Both the position numbers and the translations under genes were made by a program. The notes below the pieces were generated by a model. It did not search any database and was not told the DNA's origin. It saw only the letters and a program-made list of their open reading frames with translations. This document shows, piece after piece, positions 8,816-18,227 of a stretch of 64,000 nt of DNA; positions within the stretch are counted from its first letter, which is position 1, and every line of letters begins with the position of its first letter. Origin of the DNA: Desulfovibrio subterraneus (lineage in GTDB: Bacteria > Desulfobacterota > Desulfovibrionia > Desulfovibrionales > Desulfovibrionaceae); assembly GCF_013340285.1 (NCBI RefSeq), contig NZ_BLVO01000012.1:186001-250000 (forward strand), given 5' to 3'.

Positions 8816-9403
8816 GTTGTACTCCTTGCAAATGCAGCAAATCGGTTGTGATACAGGGGGGCTTTGCTTCCTTACGCGCCGGATGCTCAGCCTGTTCGCC
8901 CGAACCTACTATATACCTGTGGTCTTGCCCGTTCCGGCTGCAGCATTCTGCGGGGGCAGCCCGTAGTGGCGCATTGCTTCCGGAACGTTTATTTCTCCTG
9001 TTGCCGCAGGAGAATGGCCTTCTTCCCTTTCACTGGACGGCTTTTTCCAGTAAATGCCGTGTAGCGTTGGGGCACAGCATTCGCAAGGATAATTCTTCAT
9101 GGGAAAAGTATCACTTTTTTTCACAAATAGGGCGTCAAAATGTGACCATTTTTCTGTCTTGTTTGTTAAAAAAATCACAATATAATTATAAAATATAATA
9201 AAACCGCATACATAAATTAGATTTGTTGAAAAATATGTACGCTCGCAGCACGCATGTTTTGGTGCTCTGTACGTGTAGTGCCGATTGCTTGATAATATCT
9301 GCGTTCAGGGTTTGTTTTGTGCACCGCACTCTTTTCAAGAAGTGCTACTTCTGACATTGTACAGAAATTGTGTAACACTGGGAGTATTGGAGATTGTTTG
9401 TGC
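8816..9403. other. AT-rich divergent control region between permease operon and hybrid kinase
   Basis: No gene is seen here. Bases about 9100-9260 are far more AT-rich than the rest of the window, with runs such as AAATATAATAAAA. The region must carry the promoter of the permease operon (minus) and that of the hybrid kinase (plus). A TATATAGT box-like sequence lies near 8911-8918 on the minus strand. GGCAC-N5-TCGCA at 9071-9085 (plus) is a weak -24/-12 look-alike, 320 bp from the kinase start. Confidence 0.6.
9163..9180. promoter_or_regulatory. Possible Rex-type operator
   Basis: The 18-bp element TTGTTAAAAAAATCACAA resembles the Rex redox-repressor operator pattern TTGTGAA-N4-TTCACAA, with two mismatches. 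It lies inside the AT-rich divergent region. A further TCACAA half-site is at 9121-9126. AT-rich background makes chance matches easier, so this is tentative. Confidence 0.35.
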
Positions 9404-12400
9404 ATGATGAAGCCTAGTTGGGGCATTCGGGAAAAATTAGTCGGCATTTTCGTGCTGATAAAAGTGCTGCCACTTATTCTTCTGGCATGGTTCGCATGGA
9501 GTGAGATATCCACACTGGGCTGGACGGTGCGCGAGCGTCTTGAGCAGCTTGTCTTCGAAACCAAGCGCACGGTCGGCGAGGTCGGCTCCATTGCCACGGA
9601 AAGTTCCATCCGTGCGTTGGATATAAAATCCAGAGAAGCTATTGAAAGGCTCACCACAGATACGGCTTCACGCGTGGCCGCCTTTCTGTATGAAAGAGAC
9701 GACGATCTGGGGCAGGCTGCCGTCCTGCGGCCTGACGAACGTCTCTACAGGCAGTTTCTGGCCCCCCGCAACAGGCCTGTTATCCTGCATGACGAGTGGG
9801 TGCTGAATTCCGAAGGCTCTGCATGGGTACCCGCAATACCCCGTCCTGAAAGCGGCCCTCTGGTTGCTCCGGTCAATATCAACAACTCCAAAGATTTTCA
9901 CTCCCGTCCTCCGTCGGTATTCCGGCAGGAGGACAGACCGCTGTATCTGGAAATGACCTTTGTGGACATGTCCGGCATGGAGCGCGTGAAGGTTGTCACC
10001 TCGCCCCGCATGTCGCCCGAGCTGCGTGATGTGAGCAAGCGGGCCAACACATACTGCAGGGCGGAAGGGTATTTTGCGCAACTCAAAAAGCTGAAGCCGG
10101 GCGAGATATATGTATCAGATGTCATAGGCGCATATCTTCCGAGTCCCGTCATAGGCCCGTTTACCAAAGAGCGTGCCAAAGCTTTGGGGATACCCTTTGA
10201 ACCGGAAAAGGCGGGATATGCCGGTAAAGAGAATCCCGTGGGCAAGCGGTTCGAGGGGCTTGTGCGGTGGGCGACACCGGTCGTACGCGAAGGAAAACAG
10301 ATCGGATGGGTTACGCTGGCACTTGATCACACCCATGTCATGGAATTCACTGACCACATACTGCCGACGGAAGAGCGGTACACGGACATTTCCGATGCAT
10401 CCAGCGGAAACTATGCCTTCATGTGGGACTATCAGGGGCGCAGCATATCTCACCCGCGTGATTATTCCATTGCCGGATACGACCCGAAGACCGGTGAACC
10501 TGCGGTGCCGTGGCTTGATGAAGATACCTACCGAAAGTGGCAGGCAAGCGGCCTTAACGCAACGGAATTCTTGAAGACTGTGCCGTTCTTTAATCACCAG
10601 TCTCTGGGCAACAAGCCTTCCAAGGAAATGATGAGACAGGGACTGGTGGGGCTCGACGGACGCTATCTCAATTTTGCGCCTCAGTGTACGGGGTGGCATA
10701 ACCTCACTCAGCACGGCGGTTCCGGTTCGTTTGTCATTTTCTGGAGCGGCCTGTGGAAGCTGACCACTGCGGCGGCCATTCCCTACTACACCGGACAATA
10801 TGGTGATTCCCCCCGCGGGTTCGGCTATGTGACAATTGGTGCCAATGTGGATGAATTCCACGAGGCAGCCACAAGAATGGCGAACCGCCTCGAGATGCTG
10901 GTTTCCACGTTTACCGATTATCTGGGCGAGCAGGATGAAAAGACCCAGACGATGCTCCAGAAATCGCTCAGGAAGACTTCGCTCGAAATATCCATGTCCA
11001 CAGCGGCCATGATCTTTATCGTGATTGTTATCGCCGTCTGGATGGCTACAACACTGACAGGCAAGATCACGCGGATAATCCGTGGAATACGGCGCTTCCA
11101 GTCCGGTGAGCTTGGGTACCGGCTTGAGGAAAAGGGAACGGACGAAATCGGTCAGTTGTGTCATGCGTTCAACGACACCGCGGGAACCATAAGTGCTCTT
11201 GTTGCGGACCTCAAGGGAGCGGAGGAGCAGTACAGAACCGTTATCCAGAATGCTGTGGAAGGTATTTACCAGAGCACTCCGGACGGCAGGTATCTGGATG
11301 TGAACCCGGCTCTTGTGCAAATTCTCGGGTATGAGAGCAAGGAAGAACTGTTGTGTTCGGTGAGCAATATCGGCACGCAGTTGTATGATGATCCGGCCGA
11401 TCGTGAGAATCTGCTGGAGATTCTTGAAGCCAGCGGTTCTGTGAGCAACTACGAATTCAGGGCCCGCAGAAAGGACGGATCTCCGGTATGGCTTTCTACC
11501 AACGTACGGGCCGTGCGTGGCAAGAACGGGGAGATAGAGTACATTGAAGGCATGGTCGGCGACATAACGAGCCGCAAGAATATGGAAGAAGCCGAGCGGA
11601 GCAGGGAGGCTGCAGAGGCGCGCGATCAGGCGAAGAGCGTGTTTCTGGCAAACATGAGCCATGAGATCCGCACGCCCATGAACGCCATCCTTGGAGTGGC
11701 GGAGCTGCTGCAGGAAAGCCCGCTGGACGACAACGGCAAGGCGCTCGTCTCTTTGTTGCAGACCTCCGGTGAGCATTTGCTGGTGCTCATAAATGATATT
11801 CTGGATATTTCGCAGATAGAGGCGGGCAAAGCGCACCTTGCCCGCGAACCCTTCAGTATTCACGATCAGGTTCGCGGAGTTGCGAGCATTATGTCCGTGA
11901 AGGCGAAAGAGAAAGGCATTCAGCTGAAGTACCATGTCGAGCAGGGGCTTCCGGCTTTCGTGAGGGGAGATGCAGCACGGTTCAGGCAGATTATGCTCAA
12001 CCTTGTCGGCAACGCGGTCAAATTCACCGATGCGGGCAGCGTGGTCATCCGTGTGGGAATGGCGGAAAGGGCCGGCAAGCAGGTTGTGCTCAATTGCATG
12101 GTGCAGGATACGGGAAGCGGTTTCCCGCCTGAAAAGGCTGCCACGCTGTTTGATGCGTTTGTTCAGGGAGATAACTCTTCAACGCGAAAATTCGGGGGGT
12201 CCGGCCTCGGGCTTGCCATCAGCAAACGGCTTGTGGCGCTCATGGGCGGAACCATTTCCGCGGAGAGCACGCCCGGCGAGGGGAGCCGCTTCTCGTTCTC
12301 CATTGTGCTTGATGAGGCAGAGCCTCCGAACCATGCTGATCCGGCATTGCAGTCCGAAACCGGGCATGCAGGCGAGAGCGGCGGATGGAGCATAGGAAAG

Positions 12401-12769
12401 AAAGTGCTGTATGTGGATGACTCCGAGAGCAACCGCCTTTTGATAAGCCTGTACCTGAAGAATACCGGTGTGGAGCTGGATCTTGCCGAGGACGGCATGC
12501 AGGGTATCGAAATGGCTACGGCCGGCAAGTACGATGTGATGCTGCTGGATATGGAACTGCCGGGCATGGATGGCTATACCGTTGCCCGGAACCTGCGCAA
12601 TATGGAAGAAAGCGAACATCTGCCCATTATCGCCCTGACTGCCAACGCCATGGCGGACGACAGGCGACGGTGCCTTGATGCAGGATGCTCGGAATATCTG
12701 GCAAAGCCGGTGAGAAAGGCTGAATTGCTTGATCTTCTCCGCACGGTACTGAGCGAGGCGGAAGCATAG
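9404..12769 (+). CDS. Hybrid sensor histidine kinase (periplasmic sensor, HAMP, PAS, HisKA, HATPase, receiver)
   Basis: 1121 residues from ATG 9404, chosen because GGAG lies 11 bases upstream and the membrane anchor follows at once. An in-frame ATG at 9317 has no ribosome site. A first membrane segment (KLVGIFVLIKVLPLILLAW) is followed by a very large periplasmic region of about 500 residues. The second membrane segment is AMIFIVIVIAVWM, then HAMP and a PAS domain (EGIYQSTPDGRYLDVNPAL). HisKA has NMSHEIRTPMN (His753). The ATPase domain has GGSGLGLAISKRL. The C-terminal receiver has Asp1049 in MLLDMELPGMDG. There is no HPt domain in the protein, so a separate HPt or transcription regulator must complete the relay. 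It converges on the binding-protein gene that ends at 12875. Confidence 0.93.
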   Translation: MMKPSWGIREKLVGIFVLIKVLPLILLAWFAWSEISTLGWTVRERLEQLVFETKRTVGEVGSIATESSIRALDIKSREAIERLTTDTASRVAAFLYERDDDLGQAAVLRPDERLYRQFLAPRNRPVILHDEWVLNSEGSAWVPAIPRPESGPLVAPVNINNSKDFHSRPPSVFRQEDRPLYLEMTFVDMSGMERVKVVTSPRMSPELRDVSKRANTYCRAEGYFAQLKKLKPGEIYVSDVIGAYLPSPVIGPFTKERAKALGIPFEPEKAGYAGKENPVGKRFEGLVRWATPVVREGKQIGWVTLALDHTHVMEFTDHILPTEERYTDISDASSGNYAFMWDYQGRSISHPRDYSIAGYDPKTGEPAVPWLDEDTYRKWQASGLNATEFLKTVPFFNHQSLGNKPSKEMMRQGLVGLDGRYLNFAPQCTGWHNLTQHGGSGSFVIFWSGLWKLTTAAAIPYYTGQYGDSPRGFGYVTIGANVDEFHEAATRMANRLEMLVSTFTDYLGEQDEKTQTMLQKSLRKTSLEISMSTAAMIFIVIVIAVWMATTLTGKITRIIRGIRRFQSGELGYRLEEKGTDEIGQLCHAFNDTAGTISALVADLKGAEEQYRTVIQNAVEGIYQSTPDGRYLDVNPALVQILGYESKEELLCSVSNIGTQLYDDPADRENLLEILEASGSVSNYEFRARRKDGSPVWLSTNVRAVRGKNGEIEYIEGMVGDITSRKNMEEAERSREAAEARDQAKSVFLANMSHEIRTPMNAILGVAELLQESPLDDNGKALVSLLQTSGEHLLVLINDILDISQIEAGKAHLAREPFSIHDQVRGVASIMSVKAKEKGIQLKYHVEQGLPAFVRGDAARFRQIMLNLVGNAVKFTDAGSVVIRVGMAERAGKQVVLNCMVQDTGSGFPPEKAATLFDAFVQGDNSSTRKFGGSGLGLAISKRLVALMGGTISAESTPGEGSRFSFSIVLDEAEPPNHADPALQSETGHAGESGGWSIGKKVLYVDDSESNRLLISLYLKNTGVELDLAEDGMQGIEMATAGKYDVMLLDMELPGMDGYTVARNLRNMEESEHLPIIALTANAMADDRRRCLDAGCSEYLAKPVRKAELLDLLRTVLSEAEA

Positions 12770-12874
12770 CCGTCAGAGAGCGAGCGGCGCTGCAGCATGC
12801 AGGCGAACCGGGTGTGAAGTCTGTGTGAGCGCTTGGACGTCCGGGCGCGGGGGGGGCGCATGCGGCTCGGTGAA

Positions 12875-13663
12875 TTACTGCAACTGGTTGTTGGCCAGTC
12901 GTTCCTCGAACCGGTCGATGAGTTTGCGGTAGGTGCCGTCCTCTTTCATGCTTTGCAGAGTATCGGACCACCGGCGTATCGTTTCCTGATCGGAGAAGAG
13001 AGAAAAGGCCACATACAGATCTTCGCGGGCCACGGTGAACAGCGGTTCTATCCAGCCTGTCGGCTTGCCTGCACGGGCGGCGTAGTACATGCCGCTGGGC
13101 CACGATTCCAGCCACAGGTCCACGCGGTCGTGGGCCAGCATGTAGACCATCTGTTCGGGAGCTCCGGGCAGGCTGTGCACCTTGGGAAAGTTGTTCCTTC
13201 GCAGCAGGTCTTCCCCTGCGTAGTCCTGCATGACGCCGATGGTGTATTTTTTGGCTTCTTCAAGGTTGGCGGCTTTGACCGCGCTCCCCCTGCGTCGCAT
13301 CATTACGAGATCATCATGATAGATGGGGCCCACCCAATGAAAGAGATGCTCCCGTTCCGGTGAGCGCACGGTGGAATACAAGGCCACATTCGGCACCTGG
13401 CGGGCAAGTGCATACGCCCGTGACCATGGCAGCACTCTTACTCCCCGTGGAATCCCCTTGGTGGTTCGACGGAGGATTTCAAGCACAATCTCGTTGCACG
13501 GGCCTTTGAGCTCCCGTCCCTGCTGGTAGTTGTAGGGGGCCAGATCTTCCGTAACAACCAGCGGTTGCTGAGCGGCGTTGGCGTGAGCCGGAATATCAGC
13601 ACAAAGGGCGACAGAAAAGGCCGTGAGCAGCAAAAGGTATTTAAGAATTGGGCATGAAGTCAT
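12875..13663 (-). CDS. Periplasmic solute-binding protein, SBP_bac_3-like
   Basis: 262 residues from ATG 13663, preferred over an earlier in-frame start at 13708 because GAGGA lies just upstream and the signal peptide (ILKYLLLLTAFSVALCADIPAHA) then sits at the N-terminus. The mature part has family features: PLVVTEDLAPYNYQ, a PWSRAYALA segment typical of the clade, IGVMQDYAGEDLL, and a C-terminal SMKEDGTYRKLIDRF. No ABC permease is nearby. It probably reports an amino acid or small organic ligand, perhaps to the convergent hybrid kinase, though that link is only positional. Confidence 0.85.
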   Translation of the reverse strand: MTSCPILKYLLLLTAFSVALCADIPAHANAAQQPLVVTEDLAPYNYQQGRELKGPCNEIVLEILRRTTKGIPRGVRVLPWSRAYALARQVPNVALYSTVRSPEREHLFHWVGPIYHDDLVMMRRRGSAVKAANLEEAKKYTIGVMQDYAGEDLLRRNNFPKVHSLPGAPEQMVYMLAHDRVDLWLESWPSGMYYAARAGKPTGWIEPLFTVAREDLYVAFSLFSDQETIRRWSDTLQSMKEDGTYRKLIDRFEERLANNQLQ

Positions 13664-13718
13664 AGATTCCTCGAGCGCCACCTTACGGGGAATCGTGTCG
13701 GGCTGCAATACGCCGCCT

Positions 13719-13745
13719 GCAGATAATTTTTGGATAATTATCTGC
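13719..13745. repeat. 10-bp inverted repeat, 7-base loop
   Basis: GCAGATAATT pairs with AATTATCTGC. It lies between the end of the ZIP gene and the start of the binding-protein gene, both minus. It has no clear T run. It could end ZIP transcription or act as an operator for the binding-protein gene. Confidence 0.6.
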
Positions 13746-13782
13746 TATTGCAAAGGATTGTATGCGGTTGCTGAGGGGCGCG

Positions 13783-14589
13783 TTATCCGAGCGCAACATC
13801 AAGCGTCATCATGACACCGAACCCTACAATGCAGCCCATGGTCGCAAGGTCGCCGTAACCGGACGCCTGCGATTCGGGGATGACCTCTTCCACCACCACA
13901 AAGATCATGGCTCCGGCGGCAAAGGCCAGCGCATATGGCAGAATGGGCTGGGCCACGACTACGGCAAGGGCGCCAAGCACACCGGCTATGGGTTCCACAA
14001 TGCCGGAAAGTTGACCGTACCAGAAGCTCTTGGCCCGCGACATGCCATCTCTGCGCAGGGGAACGGATACGGCCGTACCTTCGGGAAAGTTCTGAATGCC
14101 TATGCCTATGGCAAGGGCTATGGCTCCTGCCAGAGTGGCGGAAGGATACCCGGCGGCCACAGCGCCGAAGGCCACGCCCACGGCCAGTCCCTCGGGAATG
14201 TTGTGCAGGGTTATGGCAAGTACCAGCAGGGTTGAGCGTTTCCATGAGGTGGAAACACCCTCGGCTTCATCCATCTTTGCGTGAATGTGCAGGTGGGGCA
14301 GAAACATGTCCACAAGGCGGAGAAAGAACGCGCCGCTTAGAAAGCCGACCAGCGCGGGTACCCATTTCAGGGAGCCGAGCCCTTCGCTCATTTCAATGGC
14401 AGGAGCCAGCAGCGACCAGTAGCTGGCCGCAATCATGACTCCGGCAGCAAAGCCGAGCATGATGTCGAGCGTCTTCTTGGTGATGTTTTTGGTGAGGAAA
14501 ACAACAGCTGCACCAAGGGCGGTCATGCCCCACGTGAAGCAGGTGGCTATGAGGGCCTGAAGCGCGGGATGCAGTTCTGCGAAGGTCAT
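13783..14589 (-). CDS. ZIP-family divalent metal transporter
   Basis: 268 residues, about eight hydrophobic segments. The metal-binding helices carry the ZIP signatures HNIPEGLAVG and QNFPEGTAVS. The loop between segments 3 and 4 is His-rich (PHLHIHAKMDE), the usual variable metal loop. This is the GufA/ZupT branch, which brings zinc or iron into the cytoplasm. GGAG lies eight bases before the ATG. A 9-bp tandem repeat array lies directly upstream. No metal regulator is adjacent, and I see no clear zinc or iron operator. Confidence 0.92.
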   Translation of the reverse strand: MTFAELHPALQALIATCFTWGMTALGAAVVFLTKNITKKTLDIMLGFAAGVMIAASYWSLLAPAIEMSEGLGSLKWVPALVGFLSGAFFLRLVDMFLPHLHIHAKMDEAEGVSTSWKRSTLLVLAITLHNIPEGLAVGVAFGAVAAGYPSATLAGAIALAIGIGIQNFPEGTAVSVPLRRDGMSRAKSFWYGQLSGIVEPIAGVLGALAVVVAQPILPYALAFAAGAMIFVVVEEVIPESQASGYGDLATMGCIVGFGVMMTLDVALG

Positions 14590-14636
14590 TCATCTGTCTC
14601 CGGTAAGGACGGTGTTCTGCGGGTGCCCAGTAAATC

Positions 14637-14690
14637 GGGCGAATCGGGTGAATAGGGCGAATCGGGAAAATCTGGTGACTCGGGTGAGAG
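14637..14690. repeat. 9-bp tandem repeat array, six degenerate units
   Basis: Units read GGGCGAATC, GGGTGAATA, GGGCGAATC, GGGAAAATC, TGGTGACTC, GGGTGAGAG, in perfect 9-base register. The array fills the gap between the end of the dsrE-like gene and the ZIP start. It does not fit a terminator. Confidence 0.75.
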
Positions 14691-14697
14691 GGGCGGC

Positions 14698-15060
14698 CTA
14701 GAAGGTGACCGACGACCATTCCGGTGATTTGAGTACGGAGGTGAAAAAGGCGCCCACGTAGTCCACCTCCAGCCCCATTTCTTCCAGTACGGCGGTAAGG
14801 TTATAGCGTTCTGCGCAGGCACGGCAGGCGATTATGTGCACGCCGCGTTCCTGCAGCAGGGAAAGTTCCTTGCGGGTTGCGGCGTCAAAGGCCAGCATCT
14901 GCTGCGACGGCCCCCATACGACAAGCGTAACTTCTTTCCACCAGCCTTTGGGCAGGGCATTGCCACCGTACATGAAGACAAGGTTGCGGGCCACTTCGGG
15001 GTCGCGGCTGCTCCAGATGATGCACAGCTTTTCCGGCTGTCGTTCCGTATCGGGCTGCAT
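14698..15060 (-). CDS. DsrE-like family protein
   Basis: 120 residues, the usual size of DsrE/F-like proteins. Features are KLCIIWSSRDPEVARN at the N-terminus, a VTLVVWGPSQQ strand, and a CRACAERYNL motif placing one or two cysteines where the family keeps its sulfur-carrying or structural cysteine. It begins three bases after the pat stop, so both are one transcript. Whether it carries sulfur is unproven. Its link with an acetyltransferase gene is unusual to my eye. Confidence 0.8.
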   Translation of the reverse strand: MQPDTERQPEKLCIIWSSRDPEVARNLVFMYGGNALPKGWWKEVTLVVWGPSQQMLAFDAATRKELSLLQERGVHIIACRACAERYNLTAVLEEMGLEVDYVGAFFTSVLKSPEWSSVTF

Positions 15061-15063
15061 GGG

Positions 15064-17751
15064 TTACGCCTCCTCTTCCATGGTCATTTCAAAATGGTGG
15101 ACATCATCGTCCAGATCCTTGGTTACATCAAAACCAAGGTTGCGCGCCAGCTCTATCATGTTCTTATTGTCACTGAGAGCCGCACCGGTAATCTGTCTGG
15201 TCTTTCGCAACTGCAGGTAGCGGATGATCTTTTCCATGAGCAGCCTGCCAAGCCCCAGCCGTTTGAGGTCGGAACGGACAGCAACAGCAAACTCTGCACT
15301 GGAGTTGTCCGGCTGGATCATGGCCCGCGCCACCCCGAGGGTCTTGTATGAACCGTCCGGCGCCTCGCCCTTGGCGATAAAGGCCATTTCGCGGTCGTAG
15401 TCTATCTGCGTGAGTTTTATCATCTCGGACCGCGGCAGGGTGGCCACGTTGCCGAAGAAGCGGAAGCGCTTGTCCTCCGGCGACATATGCTCCAGAAAAT
15501 CCCAGTGGTCCGGCTCGTCTTCGGGGCGGATGGGGCGCAGGTCCACCTTGGCGCCGTTGCGCAGCTGGACGCATTCCTCAAGCTCTTTCGGATAGGGGCG
15601 TATGGCCAGCTGGTCGGTGCCGGAAGAAGTGCTCCACGCCACACGTATGTTCGCATCCAGTGCCACCACGCCTTCTTCGTCCGCGAAAAGGGGGTCTATC
15701 TCAAGCTCGAATATTTCCGGAATGTCGATGATGAGCTGGGATATCTTGACCAGCGTGGAGCGCACGGCATCGAGGTTGGCAGCCGGAATGTCGCGGTTGC
15801 CGCGCAGCAGTGTAACGATTTTTGTCCGTGAGATGAGCTCGTTGGCAAGGGACATGTTGAGCGGCGGCAGCGCTGTCTGGCGGTCGTGCGTGATGGAGGC
15901 GAGCGAGCCGCCCTGGCCGAAGCGGATAATGGGGCCGAACACGGGGTCGGTTGCGGTTTCCACGGCCAGCTCCCGTGCTCGTGCACGGCGGCTCATGCGC
16001 TGGATGCTGTAGCCGCTGATGCGGGCGTCCGGCTGGTTCTGCCGCACGCGGTTCGTCACGGTGTGAACGGCAGCCTGCACCTGATCGCGGGTTTCAAGGT
16101 CCAGTGCCACACCGCCGGCCAGAGATTTGCGATAGATATCGGGCGAGATGACCTTGAGTGCCACAGGAAAACCGATGGCCTCTGCCGCATCCGCCGCCTC
16201 ATCGGCTGTGGTTGTGGTACGGGTTTCCACAATGGGAATGCCGTAGGCTGTGAGAATGGCCCGTGCTTCCTGCTCCGTGAGCATCTGTCGCTTGTCTTCC
16301 AGTGCCTCCACGATGATGTTGCGCACCATGAAAGTGTCCGGGTGGTAGTCGTCCGGCAGCGAGGCGGGCGCTTCCACCAGCATTTCCTGGTTGCGGCGGT
16401 ACTGCACAAGGTTAAGGAAGGCGCGCACGGCCTTGTCCGGCGTGAAGAAAGAGGGAAAGCCTGCTCCGGTGAAGCGTTTGCGGGCCTCTTCTGCGTCGTC
16501 TATGCCCATCCAGCTTGTCAGCACCAGCTTTTTGGTCTTCTTGCAGGCCTTGATGACATGCTCCGCAATGGCGGCGCTGTCTGTACCTGTTGTGGGAACA
16601 TGCATGATGAGCAGGGCGTCCACTTCCGAGTCCAGCAGCAACTGCCGGATGGTCGCGGCATACATTTCGCCGTCCGCATCGCTCTTGAGGATCAGCGGAT
16701 TCCAGTAAGACCACGCGTTGCCCAGTTCGTCGTCAAGCGCCTGGCAGGTTGTATCGGAGATATCCGCCAGCCGTCCGCCGCCTTCCAGCAGCATGTCGGT
16801 GGCAAGAAAGCCGGGGCCGCCGCCGTTGGTGATAATGGCAAGGCGCTCGCCTTTGAGCGGGCGGGCAAGGGCAATGGTTTCCACGGTGTCAAACAGGGTG
16901 TCTATGTCGAACACGCGCAGCATGCCCGCACGCCGGAATGCCGTGTCGTACACATCGTCCGAGCCGAGCAGCATGCCCGAATGCGCGGCCGCGGCCGCAG
17001 CACCCGCTTCGGAACGGCCGGCCTTGATGACCAGCACGGGTTTGTTGCGCGCCAGTGCGCGCACGGCTGAAAGAAACTGCCGCGCGTTCTCGATGGTCTC
17101 TATGTAGAGCAGGATGGCGCGGGTGGAAAAATCGTTGTTCAGGTAGTTGAGAACATCCTCGAAGTGGATGTCGTACCGGTCGCCCAGCGAGATGAAATGT
17201 GAAAAGCCGATGTTCTTGGAGGCGGCCCAGTCGAGCACCGTGGTGAACAGCGAGTCGGACTGGGTGACAAAGGCCACCTTGCCGGGCAGGGCGTCACGCG
17301 AGGCAAGGCTGGCGTTTATACCCACGGAAGGGTTGATGTAGCCGAGACAGTTGGGGCCGAGCACGCGCACGTTGAACTTTCTGGCCACGCTGAGCAGGGC
17401 TTTCTTCTGCACTTCCAGCTTGTCACGGTTGAAGCGGAAGTAACCGCGCGACATGATGACGGCATGCTGGGTGCCGCGTTTGCCCAGTTCTTCAATATAG
17501 TAGGGAATGGTTTCCGGCGGTGAACAGAGAATGGCAAGGTCGGGCGTGAGCGGCAGGGTGTCTATGGCCGAATAGGAAGGCATGCCCATCACGCTGTCCA
17601 CGTCGGGGTTGACCGGCAGTACCGGGCCGAGAAACTTGCCGCCCAGCAGGTTCTTGAGAATGGTGTTGCCGGGGTCGCCCGGCTCGTCGGTTGCACCTAT
17701 GACGGCAACTGAGGTGGGCTTGAACATCTGCTCTAGTTTTACCGGACTCAC
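15064..17751 (-). CDS. Pat-type protein acetyltransferase: NDP-forming acyl-CoA synthetase-like plus GNAT
   Basis: 895 residues. In order: CoA-binding domain (VAVIGATDEPGDPGN), succinyl-CoA-ligase-like domain (VLVIKAGRSEAGAAAAAAHS), ATP-grasp domain (about 480-700), and a C-terminal GNAT domain (about 740-885, with LKRLGLGRLLMEKIIRYL as the acetyl-CoA loop). This is the architecture of Pat/PatZ (YfiQ), which acetylates and inactivates acetyl-CoA synthetase. The acs gene lies directly upstream, divergent, which strongly supports that role. The start is GTG with GGGAG five bases before. I did not test whether the synthetase half keeps activity. Confidence 0.9.
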   Translation of the reverse strand: MSPVKLEQMFKPTSVAVIGATDEPGDPGNTILKNLLGGKFLGPVLPVNPDVDSVMGMPSYSAIDTLPLTPDLAILCSPPETIPYYIEELGKRGTQHAVIMSRGYFRFNRDKLEVQKKALLSVARKFNVRVLGPNCLGYINPSVGINASLASRDALPGKVAFVTQSDSLFTTVLDWAASKNIGFSHFISLGDRYDIHFEDVLNYLNNDFSTRAILLYIETIENARQFLSAVRALARNKPVLVIKAGRSEAGAAAAAAHSGMLLGSDDVYDTAFRRAGMLRVFDIDTLFDTVETIALARPLKGERLAIITNGGGPGFLATDMLLEGGGRLADISDTTCQALDDELGNAWSYWNPLILKSDADGEMYAATIRQLLLDSEVDALLIMHVPTTGTDSAAIAEHVIKACKKTKKLVLTSWMGIDDAEEARKRFTGAGFPSFFTPDKAVRAFLNLVQYRRNQEMLVEAPASLPDDYHPDTFMVRNIIVEALEDKRQMLTEQEARAILTAYGIPIVETRTTTTADEAADAAEAIGFPVALKVISPDIYRKSLAGGVALDLETRDQVQAAVHTVTNRVRQNQPDARISGYSIQRMSRRARARELAVETATDPVFGPIIRFGQGGSLASITHDRQTALPPLNMSLANELISRTKIVTLLRGNRDIPAANLDAVRSTLVKISQLIIDIPEIFELEIDPLFADEEGVVALDANIRVAWSTSSGTDQLAIRPYPKELEECVQLRNGAKVDLRPIRPEDEPDHWDFLEHMSPEDKRFRFFGNVATLPRSEMIKLTQIDYDREMAFIAKGEAPDGSYKTLGVARAMIQPDNSSAEFAVAVRSDLKRLGLGRLLMEKIIRYLQLRKTRQITGAALSDNKNMIELARNLGFDVTKDLDDDVHHFEMTMEEEA

Positions 17752-18227
17752 GGCGACTCCCTTGTCGATGCCACGGGCGCAGGTTTGCTTGGATTCCCTG
17801 TTTTGGAGTTTTCATATTTCCACGTCATCCGCGTCAAAGTCAATTTACAAATGACAAAGAAATGCCGAGAGGTTGCATGGATTTTTCATGCTGATTACGG
17901 AATGGCATTCGACTTTTGCGCAAATGCGCGGTTTGCCATGCACGCGGGCTGGCCGGTGGCGGCTGCATTTCGTCGGCCTTGTTCTGCCGTTCACCGGAAG
18001 TCTGGTCCTTTATCTGCCGATTTCGACCACTCACCGAAAAGAGATGGCCTTGGGGTTCAAACATGCTGCATGCCCATGTATACATGAAACTGGGCATCCG
18101 GCCGCGTGCGCGTATTTTTTCCGAAAGGGGATACCCGGCGGCAGGAGCGGACACGAACCAGCCTTAATACGCACGGGCCAAGAGTGGAATCAGGCACCGA
18201 CCCGTCCAAATCGATAAGGAGTGTAGC
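17752..18227. other. Divergent pat/acs control region
   Basis: 476 bp without a convincing gene. It must hold promoters for pat (minus) and acs (plus). It contains the 10-bp palindrome TTTGCGCAAA at 17915-17924. TGGCAT at 17903-17908 is followed by TTTTGC, but the spacing is wrong for sigma-54. No operator was recognised with confidence. Confidence 0.5.

Noticed and set aside
10115-11935. 606-codon minus-strand frame inside the hybrid kinase
   Set aside because: No domain or ribosome site; the plus strand encodes HAMP, PAS and HisKA.
17903-17919. TGGCAT...TTTTGC as a sigma-54 promoter before acs
   Set aside because: The spacing between GG and GC is two bases too long, and sigma-54 does not tolerate this well.
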